A stretch of DNA of 64,000 nt from Actinomadura sp. WMMA1423 (GCF_006547145.1 NZ_CP041244.1:4402001-4466000); one strand, 5' to 3'; counted from the stretch's first letter, positions 54,007 to 63,272 are shown. The notes: generated by a model from the letters alone, not told the origin. Made by a program: numbers and translations.

Positions 54007-54990
54007 TCAGCTGATGACCCGGGGTAGGTCGAAATACTCGAAAAGGGACGGTTCCATAAAGCTGAAAACATGCGCGATCCCCGCACGGCTGACGGAGAGC
54101 ACCATGACGGAATGCGCGTTCAGGGCACCGTTCCCGCCGCGCAGGTAAGCCGCGAAGGCGGGCTGGCCGTTCGCGCCGACCGGCACGAGCAGGCCCCGGC
54201 CGCAGCCGCTGGGCAGCCGGTCGGCGAGCAGCCGGCCGATCGCCTCCCGGCCGGTGAACCAGTGCGGGACGGGCGGCATCTCCCAGGCCGCCTGCTCGGT
54301 GAGCAGCCGGGTGAGCGCGGGGATGTCCACGTTCTCGAAGGCCCTGGCGAACCGGTCGAGCAGCTCGCGCCGCTCGGGTTCGTCCGGTTCGGCGATCTCG
54401 TCTCCGGCGGGGACGAGGCGCTCCAGGCGCGAACGGGCGCGCAGCAGCGTGCTGTTGACCCCGGCGCCGGTCATGCCCAGCATCCCCGCGACGTCGGCGG
54501 CGGGCCAGGCCAGCACGTCCCGCAGGATCAGCACCGCCCGCTGCCTGGCGGGCAGGTACTGCAACGCGGCGATCAGGGCCAGTCGCAGTCCGGCCCGTGC
54601 CGCGACGACCGCCGCCGGGTCCTCCGGCACGCCGCCGACGAGCCTGTCCGGCAGGGGCTCCAGCCAGGGCGTCTCCGGGGCGCGCGACCCGAGCTCCGGT
54701 ACGTCCTCGGACGGCGAGCCGAGCCCGGACGGCATGACCCGCCTGCTGCTGTGCTCCAGGGCGTTCAGGCAGGCGTTGGTCGCGATCCTGTACAGCCACG
54801 TGCGCAGCGACGCCCGGCCGTCGAAGGACGCGTACGACCGCCAGGCGCGCAGGTAGACCTCCTGGACGAGGTCCTCGGCGTCGTGGACGGAGCCGAGCAT
54901 GCGGTAGCAGTAGGCCAGCAGCTCCCTCCGGAACGGGTCCGTCAGCCGCCCGAACTCCTCGGGCCCGGCATTGCTCTCATCGGTCTTCAT
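54007..54990 (-). CDS. ECF-like sigma factor with NTF2/SnoaL C-terminal domain
   Basis: The product has 327 residues. Sigma region 2 is FRRELLAYCYRMLGSVHDAEDLVQEVYLRAWRS, and region 4 is ALQYLPARQRAVLILRDVLAWPAADVAGMLGMTGAGVNSTLLRARSRL. It then has a ~120-residue SnoaL-like domain (FARAFENVDIPALTRLLTEQAAWEMPP, GREAIGRLL). This is the SigX5/TIGR02960-type layout, in which the C-terminal domain replaces an anti-sigma factor as the control element. It is divergent from an MFS exporter across 132 bases, which it may control. Confidence 0.88.
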   Translation of the reverse strand: MKTDESNAGPEEFGRLTDPFRRELLAYCYRMLGSVHDAEDLVQEVYLRAWRSYASFDGRASLRTWLYRIATNACLNALEHSSRRVMPSGLGSPSEDVPELGSRAPETPWLEPLPDRLVGGVPEDPAAVVAARAGLRLALIAALQYLPARQRAVLILRDVLAWPAADVAGMLGMTGAGVNSTLLRARSRLERLVPAGDEIAEPDEPERRELLDRFARAFENVDIPALTRLLTEQAAWEMPPVPHWFTGREAIGRLLADRLPSGCGRGLLVPVGANGQPAFAAYLRGGNGALNAHSVMVLSVSRAGIAHVFSFMEPSLFEYFDLPRVIS

Positions 54991-55122
54991 AGGACGCACC
55001 TCCCCATGTACTGACCGGACGCCATAGCCGCATTCGTCGGCTTCGGACCGCTGAATTCCGCCCGCCCGGCCGGTTTGTACAGGCGATGGAACCCATCCAT
55101 CGACGACCGGGAGGGAACGCGC

Positions 55123-56544
55123 ATGGCGCAGAGGACAAGCGGCGGGCTGCTCGGCCTGACCGCGACGGCTTCGCTGATGGTGGCGCTGGACGCGCTCGTG
55201 GTGGTGACCGCGCTGGCCAGGATCCGGCTGGACCTGTCCGCCACGATGGAACAGCTCGAATGGACGGTGAACGCCTACGGCCTGAGTTTCGCGGTCCTGC
55301 TGATGACCGGCGCCGCGCTCGGCGACCGCTTCGGACGCAGGCGGATGTTCGTGGCCGGGCTCGGCCTGTTCACGGCGGCCTCGGCGGCCTGCGCGGCGGC
55401 CCCGGGCATCGGCTGGCTGATCGCCGCGCGCGCCGTACAGGGATGCGGGTCCGCGCTGGTGATGCCGCTCGCGATGGCGCTGCTGAGCCACGGTTTCCCG
55501 CCCGAGCGGCGCGCCCGGGCGCTCGGCGCCTTCTCCGGGGTCACCGGTCTCGCGGTCGTGGCCGGGCCGGTGGTCGGCGGGATCGTCACCGAGGGACTGG
55601 CCTGGCAGTGGATCTTCTGGCTCAACGTGCCGATCGGGCTGGTGATCATCCCGCTGGTGCTCCGGTACGTCCCGGAGAGCCGCGGCGGCGGGGCCTCCTT
55701 CGACCTCGGCGGCGTGCTGCTGGTGACCGGCGGTGCGCTCGGGCTGGTCTGGGGCCTGATCCGCGCCAACGGATCCGGCTGGGACGCCTTCGAGGTGGAC
55801 GGCGCGATGGCGGCCGGGGCCCTGCTGCTGGCGGGCTTCGTCGCGTGGGAGCTGCGCGTCCGGGAGCCGATGGTGCCGATGCGGCTGCTGCGCTCGCGCG
55901 GCTTCTCCGCGGGCAACGCCGCCGGGCTCCTCATGTACGCGGCCCTGTACGGTTCGCTGTTCTTCATGGCGCAGTTCCTCCAGACGGCCCTCGGGGCCGG
56001 GCCGATGACCGCCGGGCTCCAGCTCATGGCGTGGACCGGGACCGTGACCGTGGTGGCGCCCGTCGCGGGGGCGCTGGTGAACCGGGTCGGGGCCCGTCCC
56101 CTCACCGCCGCCGGGCTGGCCCTGCAGGGGATCGGGATGGGATGGATCGGGCTCACGGCCGGGCCGTCGACGGCCTATGCGGAGCTGGTCGCGCCCATGG
56201 TCATCGCGGGGGTGGGGATCAGCATGGCGATGCCGGCCGCGCAGACCGCGGTCATCAACTCCGTCGCGGCGCGGGAGATCGGCAAGGCGTCGGGCGTCTT
56301 CAACACCCTGCGGCAGCTCGCCGCGGTGCTCGGTGTGGCGGTCGCCGCCGCGGTGTTCACCGCCGAGGGCGGCTACGGGACCGCGCGGACCTTCTCCGAC
56401 GGCTTCGGACCCGCCATCGCCGTGAGCGGGGCCCTGTCGCTGGCCGGCGCGCTCGCCGCCCTGTTCCTGCCCGGACCTGACCGGACGGCCCGTCCCTCGC
56501 CGGCGCCGAGCGTCCCACGGCGCGCACCCGAGCCGACCCGCTGA
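55123..56544 (+). CDS. MFS drug exporter, DHA2/EmrB-like
   Basis: The product is 473 residues from ATG 55123 with GGAGG at 55110; the upstream start at 55075 is rejected. There are about fourteen helices. The family motif LGDRFGRRRMFVAGLGLF lies between helices 2 and 3, and AVQGCGSALVMPLAMALL and AGPVVGGIVTEGLAWQWIFWLNVPIGL are typical of DHA2. It exports drugs or metabolites by proton antiport. It is divergent from the SigX5-type sigma gene. Confidence 0.9.
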   Translation: MAQRTSGGLLGLTATASLMVALDALVVVTALARIRLDLSATMEQLEWTVNAYGLSFAVLLMTGAALGDRFGRRRMFVAGLGLFTAASAACAAAPGIGWLIAARAVQGCGSALVMPLAMALLSHGFPPERRARALGAFSGVTGLAVVAGPVVGGIVTEGLAWQWIFWLNVPIGLVIIPLVLRYVPESRGGGASFDLGGVLLVTGGALGLVWGLIRANGSGWDAFEVDGAMAAGALLLAGFVAWELRVREPMVPMRLLRSRGFSAGNAAGLLMYAALYGSLFFMAQFLQTALGAGPMTAGLQLMAWTGTVTVVAPVAGALVNRVGARPLTAAGLALQGIGMGWIGLTAGPSTAYAELVAPMVIAGVGISMAMPAAQTAVINSVAAREIGKASGVFNTLRQLAAVLGVAVAAAVFTAEGGYGTARTFSDGFGPAIAVSGALSLAGALAALFLPGPDRTARPSPAPSVPRRAPEPTR

Positions 56545-56578
56545 CGGGGGCCGCGGGCCGCGCCGCCCGTCGCCGCGT

Positions 56579-56634
56579 CGACCTGCGGCATGTCGCCCCT
56601 CGGCGCGAGTTCAAGGGCGGCACGCCGCAGGTCG
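56579..56634. terminator. Inverted repeat between convergent genes
   Basis: Arms CGACCTGCGGC (56579-56589) and GCCGCAGGTCG (56624-56634) are perfect over 11 bases, with a 34-base loop that can itself pair partly. It lies between the exporter and sulfotransferase stops and probably works as a terminator. Confidence 0.55.
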
Positions 56635-56667
56635 GCGCGACGAGCGGCGCGGGCGTCGCGGGGTCGC

Positions 56668-57834
56668 TCAGGCGGGTCGGCGAAGGCCCGCGGTGTAGTC
56701 GGCGAAGCGCTCGTCGACCTGCTCCGGGGTGAGGCCGAAGTCCTCGAGCGAGTACCGGTGGGCGGGCTTCGCGGCGCCGGTGGAGCTCTCCTCGTGGAGC
56801 TTCGTCATGGCGGCGCGGGCCTCGCCCGTGAACGGCAGCCCGAACCGCCCGTAGACGGACTCGACCGTCCCGATGGGGTCGCGGACGAAGTCGTCGTAGT
56901 GGACGTCGACGAACTGCGCGGGGTCGTGCCGCGCCCGTTCGGCACGGAACAGGTCGAGGCCCCTGCCCCACAGTTCGAGCTGGTCTCGGCCGAGCGTGGG
57001 GCCGGTGAACACCTCCGACCACCCGGCGGTGGCGTGCGCGGCGAGGCTGCACATGGACGCCATCGCGGTCCGCGGCGTGCGGTGCGTCTGCACGACCAGC
57101 GCGTCGGGGTAGACCTCCAGCAGCGCGTCCAGCGCGAAGAGGTGGCTCGGGTTCTTCAGCACCCACCGGCGGCCGGGGTCGTTCAGGCCGATGAGCTGGA
57201 GGTTGCGCCGGTGCCTGCGGTAGGCGTCCGTCCAGTCCTGGTCGGCGAGCCAGGACGAGTAGGCCGGCACGTGCGCCAGGCTCTCGAAGGAGATCGACAG
57301 CATGCTCTGGCGGAGCAGCTGCCAGCATTCCTCGACGGAGTCGGCGGAGATGTAGTGGACGCCCATGAACTCGGGGTTCTCGACGTGGTGCCGCCGGTAT
57401 CCGGCGTCGATCGCCTGGAAGACCGGGTCGTCCGCCCAGGTCTCGCGCGGCGGGCGGGGCCGCGGCACCTCGGCCAGCCACAGGTCGAGGCCCTGGTGCG
57501 CGGGGTCGGCGGTGAGCAGCCGGTGCAGGGCCGTGGTCCCGGTGCGGGGCAGGCCCGTCACGAAGATCGGCCGCTCGACGGCGAGGCCCGCGTGCTCGGG
57601 GTGGCGCCGCCAGGCCGTCTCGGAGAACTGCCGGGCGACCAGGGCGCCGCGCAGCATCGCGCGCTGCGCCTTGTTGCCGGCCGGGGTGAGCCCGGCGTCG
57701 GCGACCAGCGAACCGAGGAGCACCTTCAGCCCGTCGAGGTACTCGTCGCCGCCGAAGTCGTCCGATCCGGTGATCTTGCTGGCCGAGGCGTGGAGATCCT
57801 CGACGGTCCCCACGCTGTCGCGACCGTTCGTCAT
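56668..57834 (-). CDS. Sulfotransferase-family protein
   Basis: The product has 388 residues. The PAPS 5'-phosphosulfate loop IFVTGLPRTGTTALHRLL and the 3'-phosphate-binding region WVLKNPSHLFALDALLEVYPDALVVQTHRTP are present. The family includes aryl and lipid sulfotransferases and is abundant in sterol-degrading actinobacteria. It is last in the minus-strand cluster, after the SDR gene (13-base gap), which has KstR-like operators upstream, so a steroid or terpenoid substrate is plausible. Confidence 0.85.
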   Translation of the reverse strand: MTNGRDSVGTVEDLHASASKITGSDDFGGDEYLDGLKVLLGSLVADAGLTPAGNKAQRAMLRGALVARQFSETAWRRHPEHAGLAVERPIFVTGLPRTGTTALHRLLTADPAHQGLDLWLAEVPRPRPPRETWADDPVFQAIDAGYRRHHVENPEFMGVHYISADSVEECWQLLRQSMLSISFESLAHVPAYSSWLADQDWTDAYRRHRRNLQLIGLNDPGRRWVLKNPSHLFALDALLEVYPDALVVQTHRTPRTAMASMCSLAAHATAGWSEVFTGPTLGRDQLELWGRGLDLFRAERARHDPAQFVDVHYDDFVRDPIGTVESVYGRFGLPFTGEARAAMTKLHEESSTGAAKPAHRYSLEDFGLTPEQVDERFADYTAGLRRPA

Positions 57835-57847
57835 CGGGTAGCCCTTC

Positions 57848-58633
57848 CTAGTGGTGCCACTCGCCGGAGTTGACGTCCAGGCACTGCCCGGTGACGGCGC
57901 GGGCCAGCGGCGACAGCATGAACACGGCGGCGTCGGCGACCTCGTCGGGCTCGGGCAGCCTGCGCAGGTCCGTCGTCGCGGCGTTCTCGTCGTAGACCTG
58001 CTGCGCCGTCACCCCGCGCTTCTCCGCGAGGTGGTGGAAGTACCACTTGAGGTTGGGCGCCCAGATGTAGCCGGGCGCGATCGTGTTCACGCGGATGCCG
58101 CGCGGCCCGAGCTCGGTGGACAGGTTCTGCGCCATCGCCAGCAGCGCGGCCTTGGCCATCTTGTAGGCGCCGAACGTCCGCCGCGAGTGCCGCAGCACCG
58201 CCGAGTTGATCATGACGACCGAGCCGCGGGACTCCTCGAGCGCCGGGACGAACAGCCTGGTCAGGCGGAGCGCGGCGAGGACGTTGGTCTCGAAGCCCGC
58301 GCGCACCGCGTCGAGGTCGACCTTCGTCAGATCGGTCAGCGGCGGCGTGGCGAAGGCGTTGTTGACCAGGCCGTCCACCCGTCCGAACGTCTCCAGCGCG
58401 GCCCCGGCCAGCCCCTCGCAGGCCGCCGCGTCCCGGATGTCGGTCGGGACGGTCGCGGTGCGCCGCCCGAGCTTCTCGACCTCCGTGGCGACCTCGTCGA
58501 GCCGCTCCTCGTTGCGCGCGGCGAGGACCAGGTCGGCCCCGGCCTTGGCGCACTGGAGCGCGAGCCCCCGCCCGAGCCCCGGGCCCACGCCGGAGATGAC
58601 GACGACCTTGCTGTCCAGCAGTCCGGCGCCCAT
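57848..58633 (-). CDS. Short-chain dehydrogenase/reductase
   Basis: The product has 261 residues: cofactor loop ISGVGPGLGRGLALQ, VNNAF (NNAG type), catalytic Ser in VMINSAVLRHS and YKMAK as YxxxK, then RVNTIAPGYIWAP. It is an NAD(P)-dependent oxidoreductase of hydroxy/keto groups. The start overlaps the upstream DUF1214 stop (TGATG), and the sulfotransferase follows after 13 bases. This order suggests a pathway acting on an alcohol. Confidence 0.9.
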   Translation of the reverse strand: MGAGLLDSKVVVISGVGPGLGRGLALQCAKAGADLVLAARNEERLDEVATEVEKLGRRTATVPTDIRDAAACEGLAGAALETFGRVDGLVNNAFATPPLTDLTKVDLDAVRAGFETNVLAALRLTRLFVPALEESRGSVVMINSAVLRHSRRTFGAYKMAKAALLAMAQNLSTELGPRGIRVNTIAPGYIWAPNLKWYFHHLAEKRGVTAQQVYDENAATTDLRRLPEPDEVADAAVFMLSPLARAVTGQCLDVNSGEWHH

Positions 58634-59871
58634 CAGCCGAGCATCCTCTTCGCGACGGCCGTCTGGCGGGCCGCGATCCGCTCGGCCCACTCCCGCTCGC
58701 CGACGCGCTGGCTCTCGTAGAAGGGCAGGACGCGGGGGAGGTCGCCGAACGGCACGACCTCCACGGTCGGCCCGTCCTGCGGGGTGAGGTCGCGGGTGAG
58801 CCGCTGCCAGCGGAACTGAAGGTAGCCGCGGCGGTGCCCCGTCCGCTCGATCCAGTTGGCGAGCCCGGGATCGCGCTCGCTGACGACGTACCGGATCCTG
58901 CCGTCCTCGTCGACGCGGGCCTGGTCAGCGGTGAGGCTCGTCTGGTGGTTGATGTAGTCGAGCGAGATGTACCACATGCTGCCGAGCTGGAAGCCCTGGT
59001 AGGGGGCCACGCTCCGGTCGGCGGCCGGGGCGGTGATGACCATGACCTCGTCGTCGTCGAGGTCGTAGTGGCCGACCGAGGAGAACTGCGTCGCGAGGCC
59101 GCCGGGGGTGGGCCGCGGCTCGGTCAGCGTGTTGACCGGCAGCTGCAGGTAGTGCCATTCGGGGAAGGCCAGGAAGGTGCGGATCCTGGACACCAGCATC
59201 TTGCCCGCTATCTCGTACCGCCTGGCCATACGGTCGGACGGCACCGGCTGCGGGGACGTCCCGAGCGTGTCGGCGCGGTGGATGCGGATCTCCCCTCGCC
59301 TCTCGTTCTCCCAGTCGCTGAAGACCTCGCGCACGATGAGCATCGCCGAGCCGGGGGCGAGGGCCACGTAGCCGGGCCCCGCGTCCTGCTTCGGCGGGCC
59401 GAAGCGCAGCCGGAACGTCCCGTCCTCGGCGATGTCCAGTTCGCGGTCGTCGAACGCGGTGAGGCTGTCGGGCGACTTCGCGGGCGAGTAGTCGCCGTTC
59501 ATGACCTGGAAGCTGAGGTCGGCGGTCGTGCCCCGGCGGCCGGTCACCACGTACTCGGCGTCGTCCCGTATGTAGGCGTGGAAGTAGAGCGTGTCGGGGT
59601 TGTCGAGCCCGAGCTTGGTGTACGGCCCGGTGGACGAGGCGAAGAACGGGTGGTCGCGCTGGTAGGCGCCCACCATGTGCAGCGACGCCTTGATGCTGCC
59701 GGCCAGGTAGTCGAGGCCCTCGGCCAGGTCCTGGTCGGTCTTGACGTGCGGCGCGGTGCGGATGATCCGCTCCGCCTCGACGACCGCGTCGGCGAACGAG
59801 CGCGTCGCGGCGTCCTCGCGGTCGGTGCCGTCCTGTCGGGCGGCGCTGCCTTCGGCTGGGTCGGTGGCCAC
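58633..59871 (-). CDS. DUF1214-domain protein
   Basis: The product has 412 residues. The second half carries DUF1214-type signatures (YISLDYINHQTSLTADQARVDEDGRIRYVVSERDPGLANWIERTGHRRGYLQFRWQ). The first half (LDYLAGSIKASLHMVGAYQRDHPFF, DNPDTLYFHAYI) resembles the family's partner region. The function is unknown; such genes are common beside SDR and sulfotransferase genes. It has a 14-base KstR-like palindrome 53 bases upstream and no signal peptide. Confidence 0.8.
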   Translation of the reverse strand: MATDPAEGSAARQDGTDREDAATRSFADAVVEAERIIRTAPHVKTDQDLAEGLDYLAGSIKASLHMVGAYQRDHPFFASSTGPYTKLGLDNPDTLYFHAYIRDDAEYVVTGRRGTTADLSFQVMNGDYSPAKSPDSLTAFDDRELDIAEDGTFRLRFGPPKQDAGPGYVALAPGSAMLIVREVFSDWENERRGEIRIHRADTLGTSPQPVPSDRMARRYEIAGKMLVSRIRTFLAFPEWHYLQLPVNTLTEPRPTPGGLATQFSSVGHYDLDDDEVMVITAPAADRSVAPYQGFQLGSMWYISLDYINHQTSLTADQARVDEDGRIRYVVSERDPGLANWIERTGHRRGYLQFRWQRLTRDLTPQDGPTVEVVPFGDLPRVLPFYESQRVGEREWAERIAARQTAVAKRMLG

Positions 59872-59923
59872 CGGGCTCTCCTCGGATCGCGGGCGCGAGG
59901 CCGTGCTCTGGCGGGACGGAGAC

Positions 59924-59937
59924 TAGAACGCGTTCTA
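59924..59937. promoter_or_regulatory. KstR-like operator (perfect 14-base palindrome)
   Basis: TAGAACGCGTTCTA fits the KstR sterol-regulon consensus TNNAACNNGTTNNA exactly. It lies in the 92-base gap before the DUF1214 gene. Confidence 0.7.
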
Positions 59938-59963
59938 TGCGGGAGGCAAAGCTCGGGTCCCGC

Positions 59964-60422
59964 TCAATGGGAGGTGGTGAACTTCAGGCTCGGCGCGTCG
60001 TCCAGCGACACCATGTACTCGTAGGTGCGCGTGTGCCCGGTCTTCTCGACCTTCCAGCCGTCGCCGTCCCGCCGGTAGACGTCGTGGTAGTACGCGGCCC
60101 CCCGGATGAGCAGCCGGTCCCGCGGGAGGATGATCGTGTCGTCGAGCGACCAGACGCCGGTGGCGCGGTCCCCGTCCAGGTCGATCTCCGGGCAGCCCGC
60201 CGTGTGCGCACTGATCTTGTCCGGGCCGAGGTTGGACCGCATGTACTCCACGATCGCGTCCCGCCCCTCCAGCCTGAGCGTCCTGTCGAGCACGGGCGTG
60301 TCGTACTCCGCCACCGCGTCCTCGGTGAACACCTCGGCGAACTCGTCCCACAGCTTCAGGTCGACGCACCGCAGGTACCGGTACTTCAGCCGCCGAACCT
60401 CTTCCAGCGCAACCAGATCCAT
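59964..60422 (-). CDS. NTF2/SnoaL-like protein
   Basis: The product has 152 residues with the cone-shaped NTF2 fold pattern: EEVRRLKYRYLRCVDLKLWDEFAEVFTEDAVAEYD, GRDAIVEYM, ATGVWSLDDTIILPRD, YYHDVYRRDGDGWKVEKTGHTRTYE. Members are isomerases, dehydratases or ring-cleavage helpers, often in steroid or polyketide pathways. A KstR-like site lies 35 bases upstream. It is the first gene of the minus-strand cluster, and the DUF1214 gene has its own operator. Confidence 0.85.
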   Translation of the reverse strand: MDLVALEEVRRLKYRYLRCVDLKLWDEFAEVFTEDAVAEYDTPVLDRTLRLEGRDAIVEYMRSNLGPDKISAHTAGCPEIDLDGDRATGVWSLDDTIILPRDRLLIRGAAYYHDVYRRDGDGWKVEKTGHTRTYEYMVSLDDAPSLKFTTSH

Positions 60423-60456
60423 GCGCCCCAGCCTCCTAGCTCCACCGGCAAAATAC

Positions 60457-60470
60457 AAGAACACGTTCTA
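60457..60470. promoter_or_regulatory. Second KstR-like operator
   Basis: AAGAACACGTTCTA matches the KstR core AACNNGTT with both flanks (one outer-base change). It is 35 bases before the SnoaL-like gene and 300 bases before the divergent FAD oxidoreductase gene. The rest of 60423-60770 shows no other gene or dyad. Confidence 0.65.
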
Positions 60471-60770
60471 CTCTTCGGCGGGGTCGCCGTCGCCGCGCCG
60501 GAGGGGTGCGCCCGGGACCACCGGCGCCCGTCAAGATCGAGCAAAAGGTCCGTATCAGATGATCGGCGTTCTCCGGACGAACACCAACGGGCCGGGCAAG
60601 ATCCACCAAGTCCCCCGTCCCGGCGTTTTCGGTGCCCGGCAGGGGAAGCGGGCATCGGACCGCGAGGACGGCCGCGCGATTTCCTCGGGACCGCGCCCGG
60701 CCGCTTCGAGGCCGCGCGGCCCGCTGACCCCCCGGCGGGCCTCGGGGCGGCGATTACGCTGGTAGAGGTG

Positions 60771-62405
60771 ATGGCACCGGTCATTCTCGTGGTGGACCAC
60801 GACGCGGGTTCGCGGGGCGTACTGCTCGCCGACCTGAGGCGGCGGCTGGACGACGCGTTCACGGTGAAGGGCGCGGGCTCGGCCGAAGAGGCGGGCGCCG
60901 CGCTGAAGGAGATGGCGGAGTCCGAGGAACCCGTCGCGCTGCTGATGGTGGACGACGCCTGCGCCGACGTCCTCGCACGGGCCCACGAGCTCTGTCCCAA
61001 CGCCAAGCGCGTGCTGATGGTGGACCGCGACTACTCCTCGACCAGCCCGGCCGTCCAGGCGATCGCGCTCGGCCGCACCGACTACCACCTCGTACGGCCC
61101 TGGACGAACGACGAGTCGATGCACCGCGCGGTGAGCGAGTTCCTCTCCTCGTGGACGGAGGAGCAGGAGCCGAAGTTCGAGCTCTTCCGCGTCGTCGCCG
61201 AGCTGGACGACCCCCGCATGCAGCGGCTGCGCGACGTGATGGCGCGCTTCAACCTGCCGTTCGTGGTCCACCCGCCGGACGGTGAGACCGGGCGGAGCCT
61301 GCTGCGGGAGGCCGGCCTCGACGCATCGAGGCTGCCCGTGGTGATCCGCTACGACGGCAGGGCGTACGTGGACCCGCAGGTGCCCGATCTCGCGTGCGCG
61401 ATCGGGGTCAACGTCACCAACGACCTGGAGGTCTGCGACACGGTCATCGTCGGCGCCGGTTCGGCGGGCCTGACGGCGGCCGTCTACGCCGCGTCCGAGG
61501 GCCTCGACACCGTGCTGCTGGAGCAGGCGTTCTCGGGCGGGCAGGCCGGCACCAGCCCCATGATCCGGAACTACCCGGGGTTCCCGCACGGCATCTCCGG
61601 CGCCTACCTGATGGAGCGGTCCTGCGAGCAGGCATGGCTGATGGGCGCCCACATCGCGTTCGCGCAGCAGGTGGTCGGCCTCGAAGCCCGCGGCGACCGG
61701 CGGGTGGTCCGCATGGCGGACGGCTCGCAGGTCAGCGCGCGCACGGTGCTGATCGCCACGGGCGTCGACTGGCGGCGGCTCGGCGTGCCCGGCCTGGAGG
61801 ACCTCGTCGGCGCCGGCGTGTTCTACGGCATGGCCGTGGGCGAGAGCCGCGCGATGCGGGGCCAGGACGTCTTCATCGTGGGCGCCGGGAACTCGGCGGG
61901 CCAGGGGGCGCTGCACCTGGCCAAGCACGCCCGCACGGTCACCCTGGTCGTGCGGGGCGACAGCCTGGCGAAGTCGGCGTCGAGCTATCTGGTGCGCGCC
62001 ATCGAGTCGACGCCGAACATCGTCGTCCGCCACCGGACCGAGGTGGTCGGCTGCGGGGGCTCCGAGCGCCTGGAGTGCCTGACGCTCGCCGACCGGGCGG
62101 CGGGCACCACCGAGCGGGTCCCGGCCGCCGCGCTCTTCATCATGATCGGGGGCGAACCGCACACGCGGTGGCTGCCGGACGGCATCGCCGGCGACGAGCA
62201 GGGCTACCTGCTGACGGGCCGCGAGATATACGAGCGGGCGCCGGCGCGCTGGCCGCTCGACCGCGACCCCATGCCGCAGGAGACGAGCATGCCCGGCGTC
62301 TTCGCCGCGGGAGACGTGCGGAAGGGCTCGATCAAGCGGGTCGCCTCGGCGGTGGGCGAGGGCGCCACGGCCGTCCGCTCGGTCCACGAATACCTGGCGC
62401 TCTGA
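60771..62405 (+). CDS. FAD oxidoreductase with N-terminal receiver-like and thioredoxin-like domains
   Basis: The product has 544 residues. Residues 1-120 resemble a receiver (VILVVDHDAGSRGVLLADL, ALLMVDDACADV, YHLVRPW in place of the conserved Lys-Pro). Residues ~130-225 resemble a thioredoxin/glutaredoxin fold without cysteines (DDPRMQRLRDVMARFNLPFVV, LPVVIRYDG). A thioredoxin-reductase-like FAD domain (TVIVGAGSAGLTAAVYAA) and NAD(P) domain (DVFIVGAGNSAGQGA) follow, but the CxxC of thioredoxin reductase is missing. GVFAAGDVR closes the FAD fold. It may be redox- or signal-gated rather than a disulphide reductase. Confidence 0.85.
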   Translation: MAPVILVVDHDAGSRGVLLADLRRRLDDAFTVKGAGSAEEAGAALKEMAESEEPVALLMVDDACADVLARAHELCPNAKRVLMVDRDYSSTSPAVQAIALGRTDYHLVRPWTNDESMHRAVSEFLSSWTEEQEPKFELFRVVAELDDPRMQRLRDVMARFNLPFVVHPPDGETGRSLLREAGLDASRLPVVIRYDGRAYVDPQVPDLACAIGVNVTNDLEVCDTVIVGAGSAGLTAAVYAASEGLDTVLLEQAFSGGQAGTSPMIRNYPGFPHGISGAYLMERSCEQAWLMGAHIAFAQQVVGLEARGDRRVVRMADGSQVSARTVLIATGVDWRRLGVPGLEDLVGAGVFYGMAVGESRAMRGQDVFIVGAGNSAGQGALHLAKHARTVTLVVRGDSLAKSASSYLVRAIESTPNIVVRHRTEVVGCGGSERLECLTLADRAAGTTERVPAAALFIMIGGEPHTRWLPDGIAGDEQGYLLTGREIYERAPARWPLDRDPMPQETSMPGVFAAGDVRKGSIKRVASAVGEGATAVRSVHEYLAL

Positions 62406-62545
62406 ACGGCGCCCCGGCCCCCGCTCCGAACGGGTAGGCGTAGCTCTACCGCGATGCGGGAGGCACGCCCACGGACGGGGCGCCCTCGAACCGAGAAAGT
62501 GTTCACGCAGACGCTGATTCGCTCCCGTTCGAGAAAGGTAGTCCC

Positions 62546-63220
62546 GTGGACACAGTTCTCGCCCGCCGCTTCACCGGATGGTCGGGCCTGGCCGCCGCCG
62601 TCCTCCTCATCGTCGAGGTTCCGCTGTACTTCGTCTACTCGGGGCCGCCGCCGGACTCCAATGTCCTCAGCCGGCTCCTGCTGGGAATCCTGGCCCTCGG
62701 ATTCATGCTCGTTTTCGTGGCGGGCTTCCGCGAGTTCGTCAAAAGCGTCGACGCGCGGTACGAATGGGCCGGGAACTTCGCCTTCGCGGCCGGGCTCGCG
62801 TACGCCCTCGTCACCCTGGTCTCCAGCGGGCTCGAGGCCGGCGCCGTCATCGCGGCGGACCGTCCGATCGACCCGACCATCGACGTCAGCGGGACGTACA
62901 TCCTGTACGGGTCCATCGGGCGCATGCTGCTGGGGCTCTTCCTGACCGCCCTCGGATACGCGATCAGGAAGACCGGCGCGCTGCCGCGCTGGACCGGTAC
63001 GTCCGCCTACGTGCTGGCGGCCGTCAGCTTCGCCTTCATCCCCTCGCTCTTCTTCGGGAACGACCCGGCGTTCTTCTACGCCGCCAACGGCTGGGGCACG
63101 ACCGCCTCCATGGGCGCGGTCCTCAGCTACTGGCTGCTCATGATGGGCATCGTCACGCTCAAGGGCAGGAAAGGCGCCACCGGCCGCCTTGCGCAAGGAA
63201 CGCACCCGGCCGGCAGCTGA
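62546..63220 (+). CDS. DUF4386-type integral membrane protein
   Basis: The product is 224 residues from GTG 62546 (AAAGG upstream) with about six helices: LAAAVLLIVEVPLYFVY, LLLGILALGFMLVFVAGF, FAAGLAYALVTLVSSGLEAGAVIA, MLLGLFLTALGYAI, LAAVSFAFIPSLFF, LSYWLLMMGIVTL. The pattern resembles the DUF4386 family of unknown function. It ends before a strong terminator. Confidence 0.7.
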   Translation: MDTVLARRFTGWSGLAAAVLLIVEVPLYFVYSGPPPDSNVLSRLLLGILALGFMLVFVAGFREFVKSVDARYEWAGNFAFAAGLAYALVTLVSSGLEAGAVIAADRPIDPTIDVSGTYILYGSIGRMLLGLFLTALGYAIRKTGALPRWTGTSAYVLAAVSFAFIPSLFFGNDPAFFYAANGWGTTASMGAVLSYWLLMMGIVTLKGRKGATGRLAQGTHPAGS

Positions 63221-63242
63221 CTTCCCGGGAAGTGGGCCCGAT

Positions 63243-63272
63243 GGCCGCCGAAGGCATTTCGCCTCGGCGGCC
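63243..63272. terminator. Hairpin terminator
   Basis: GGCCGCCGAAGGC and GCCTCGGCGGCC pair with one bulged A around an ATTTC loop, 23 bases after the membrane-protein stop. Confidence 0.75.
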
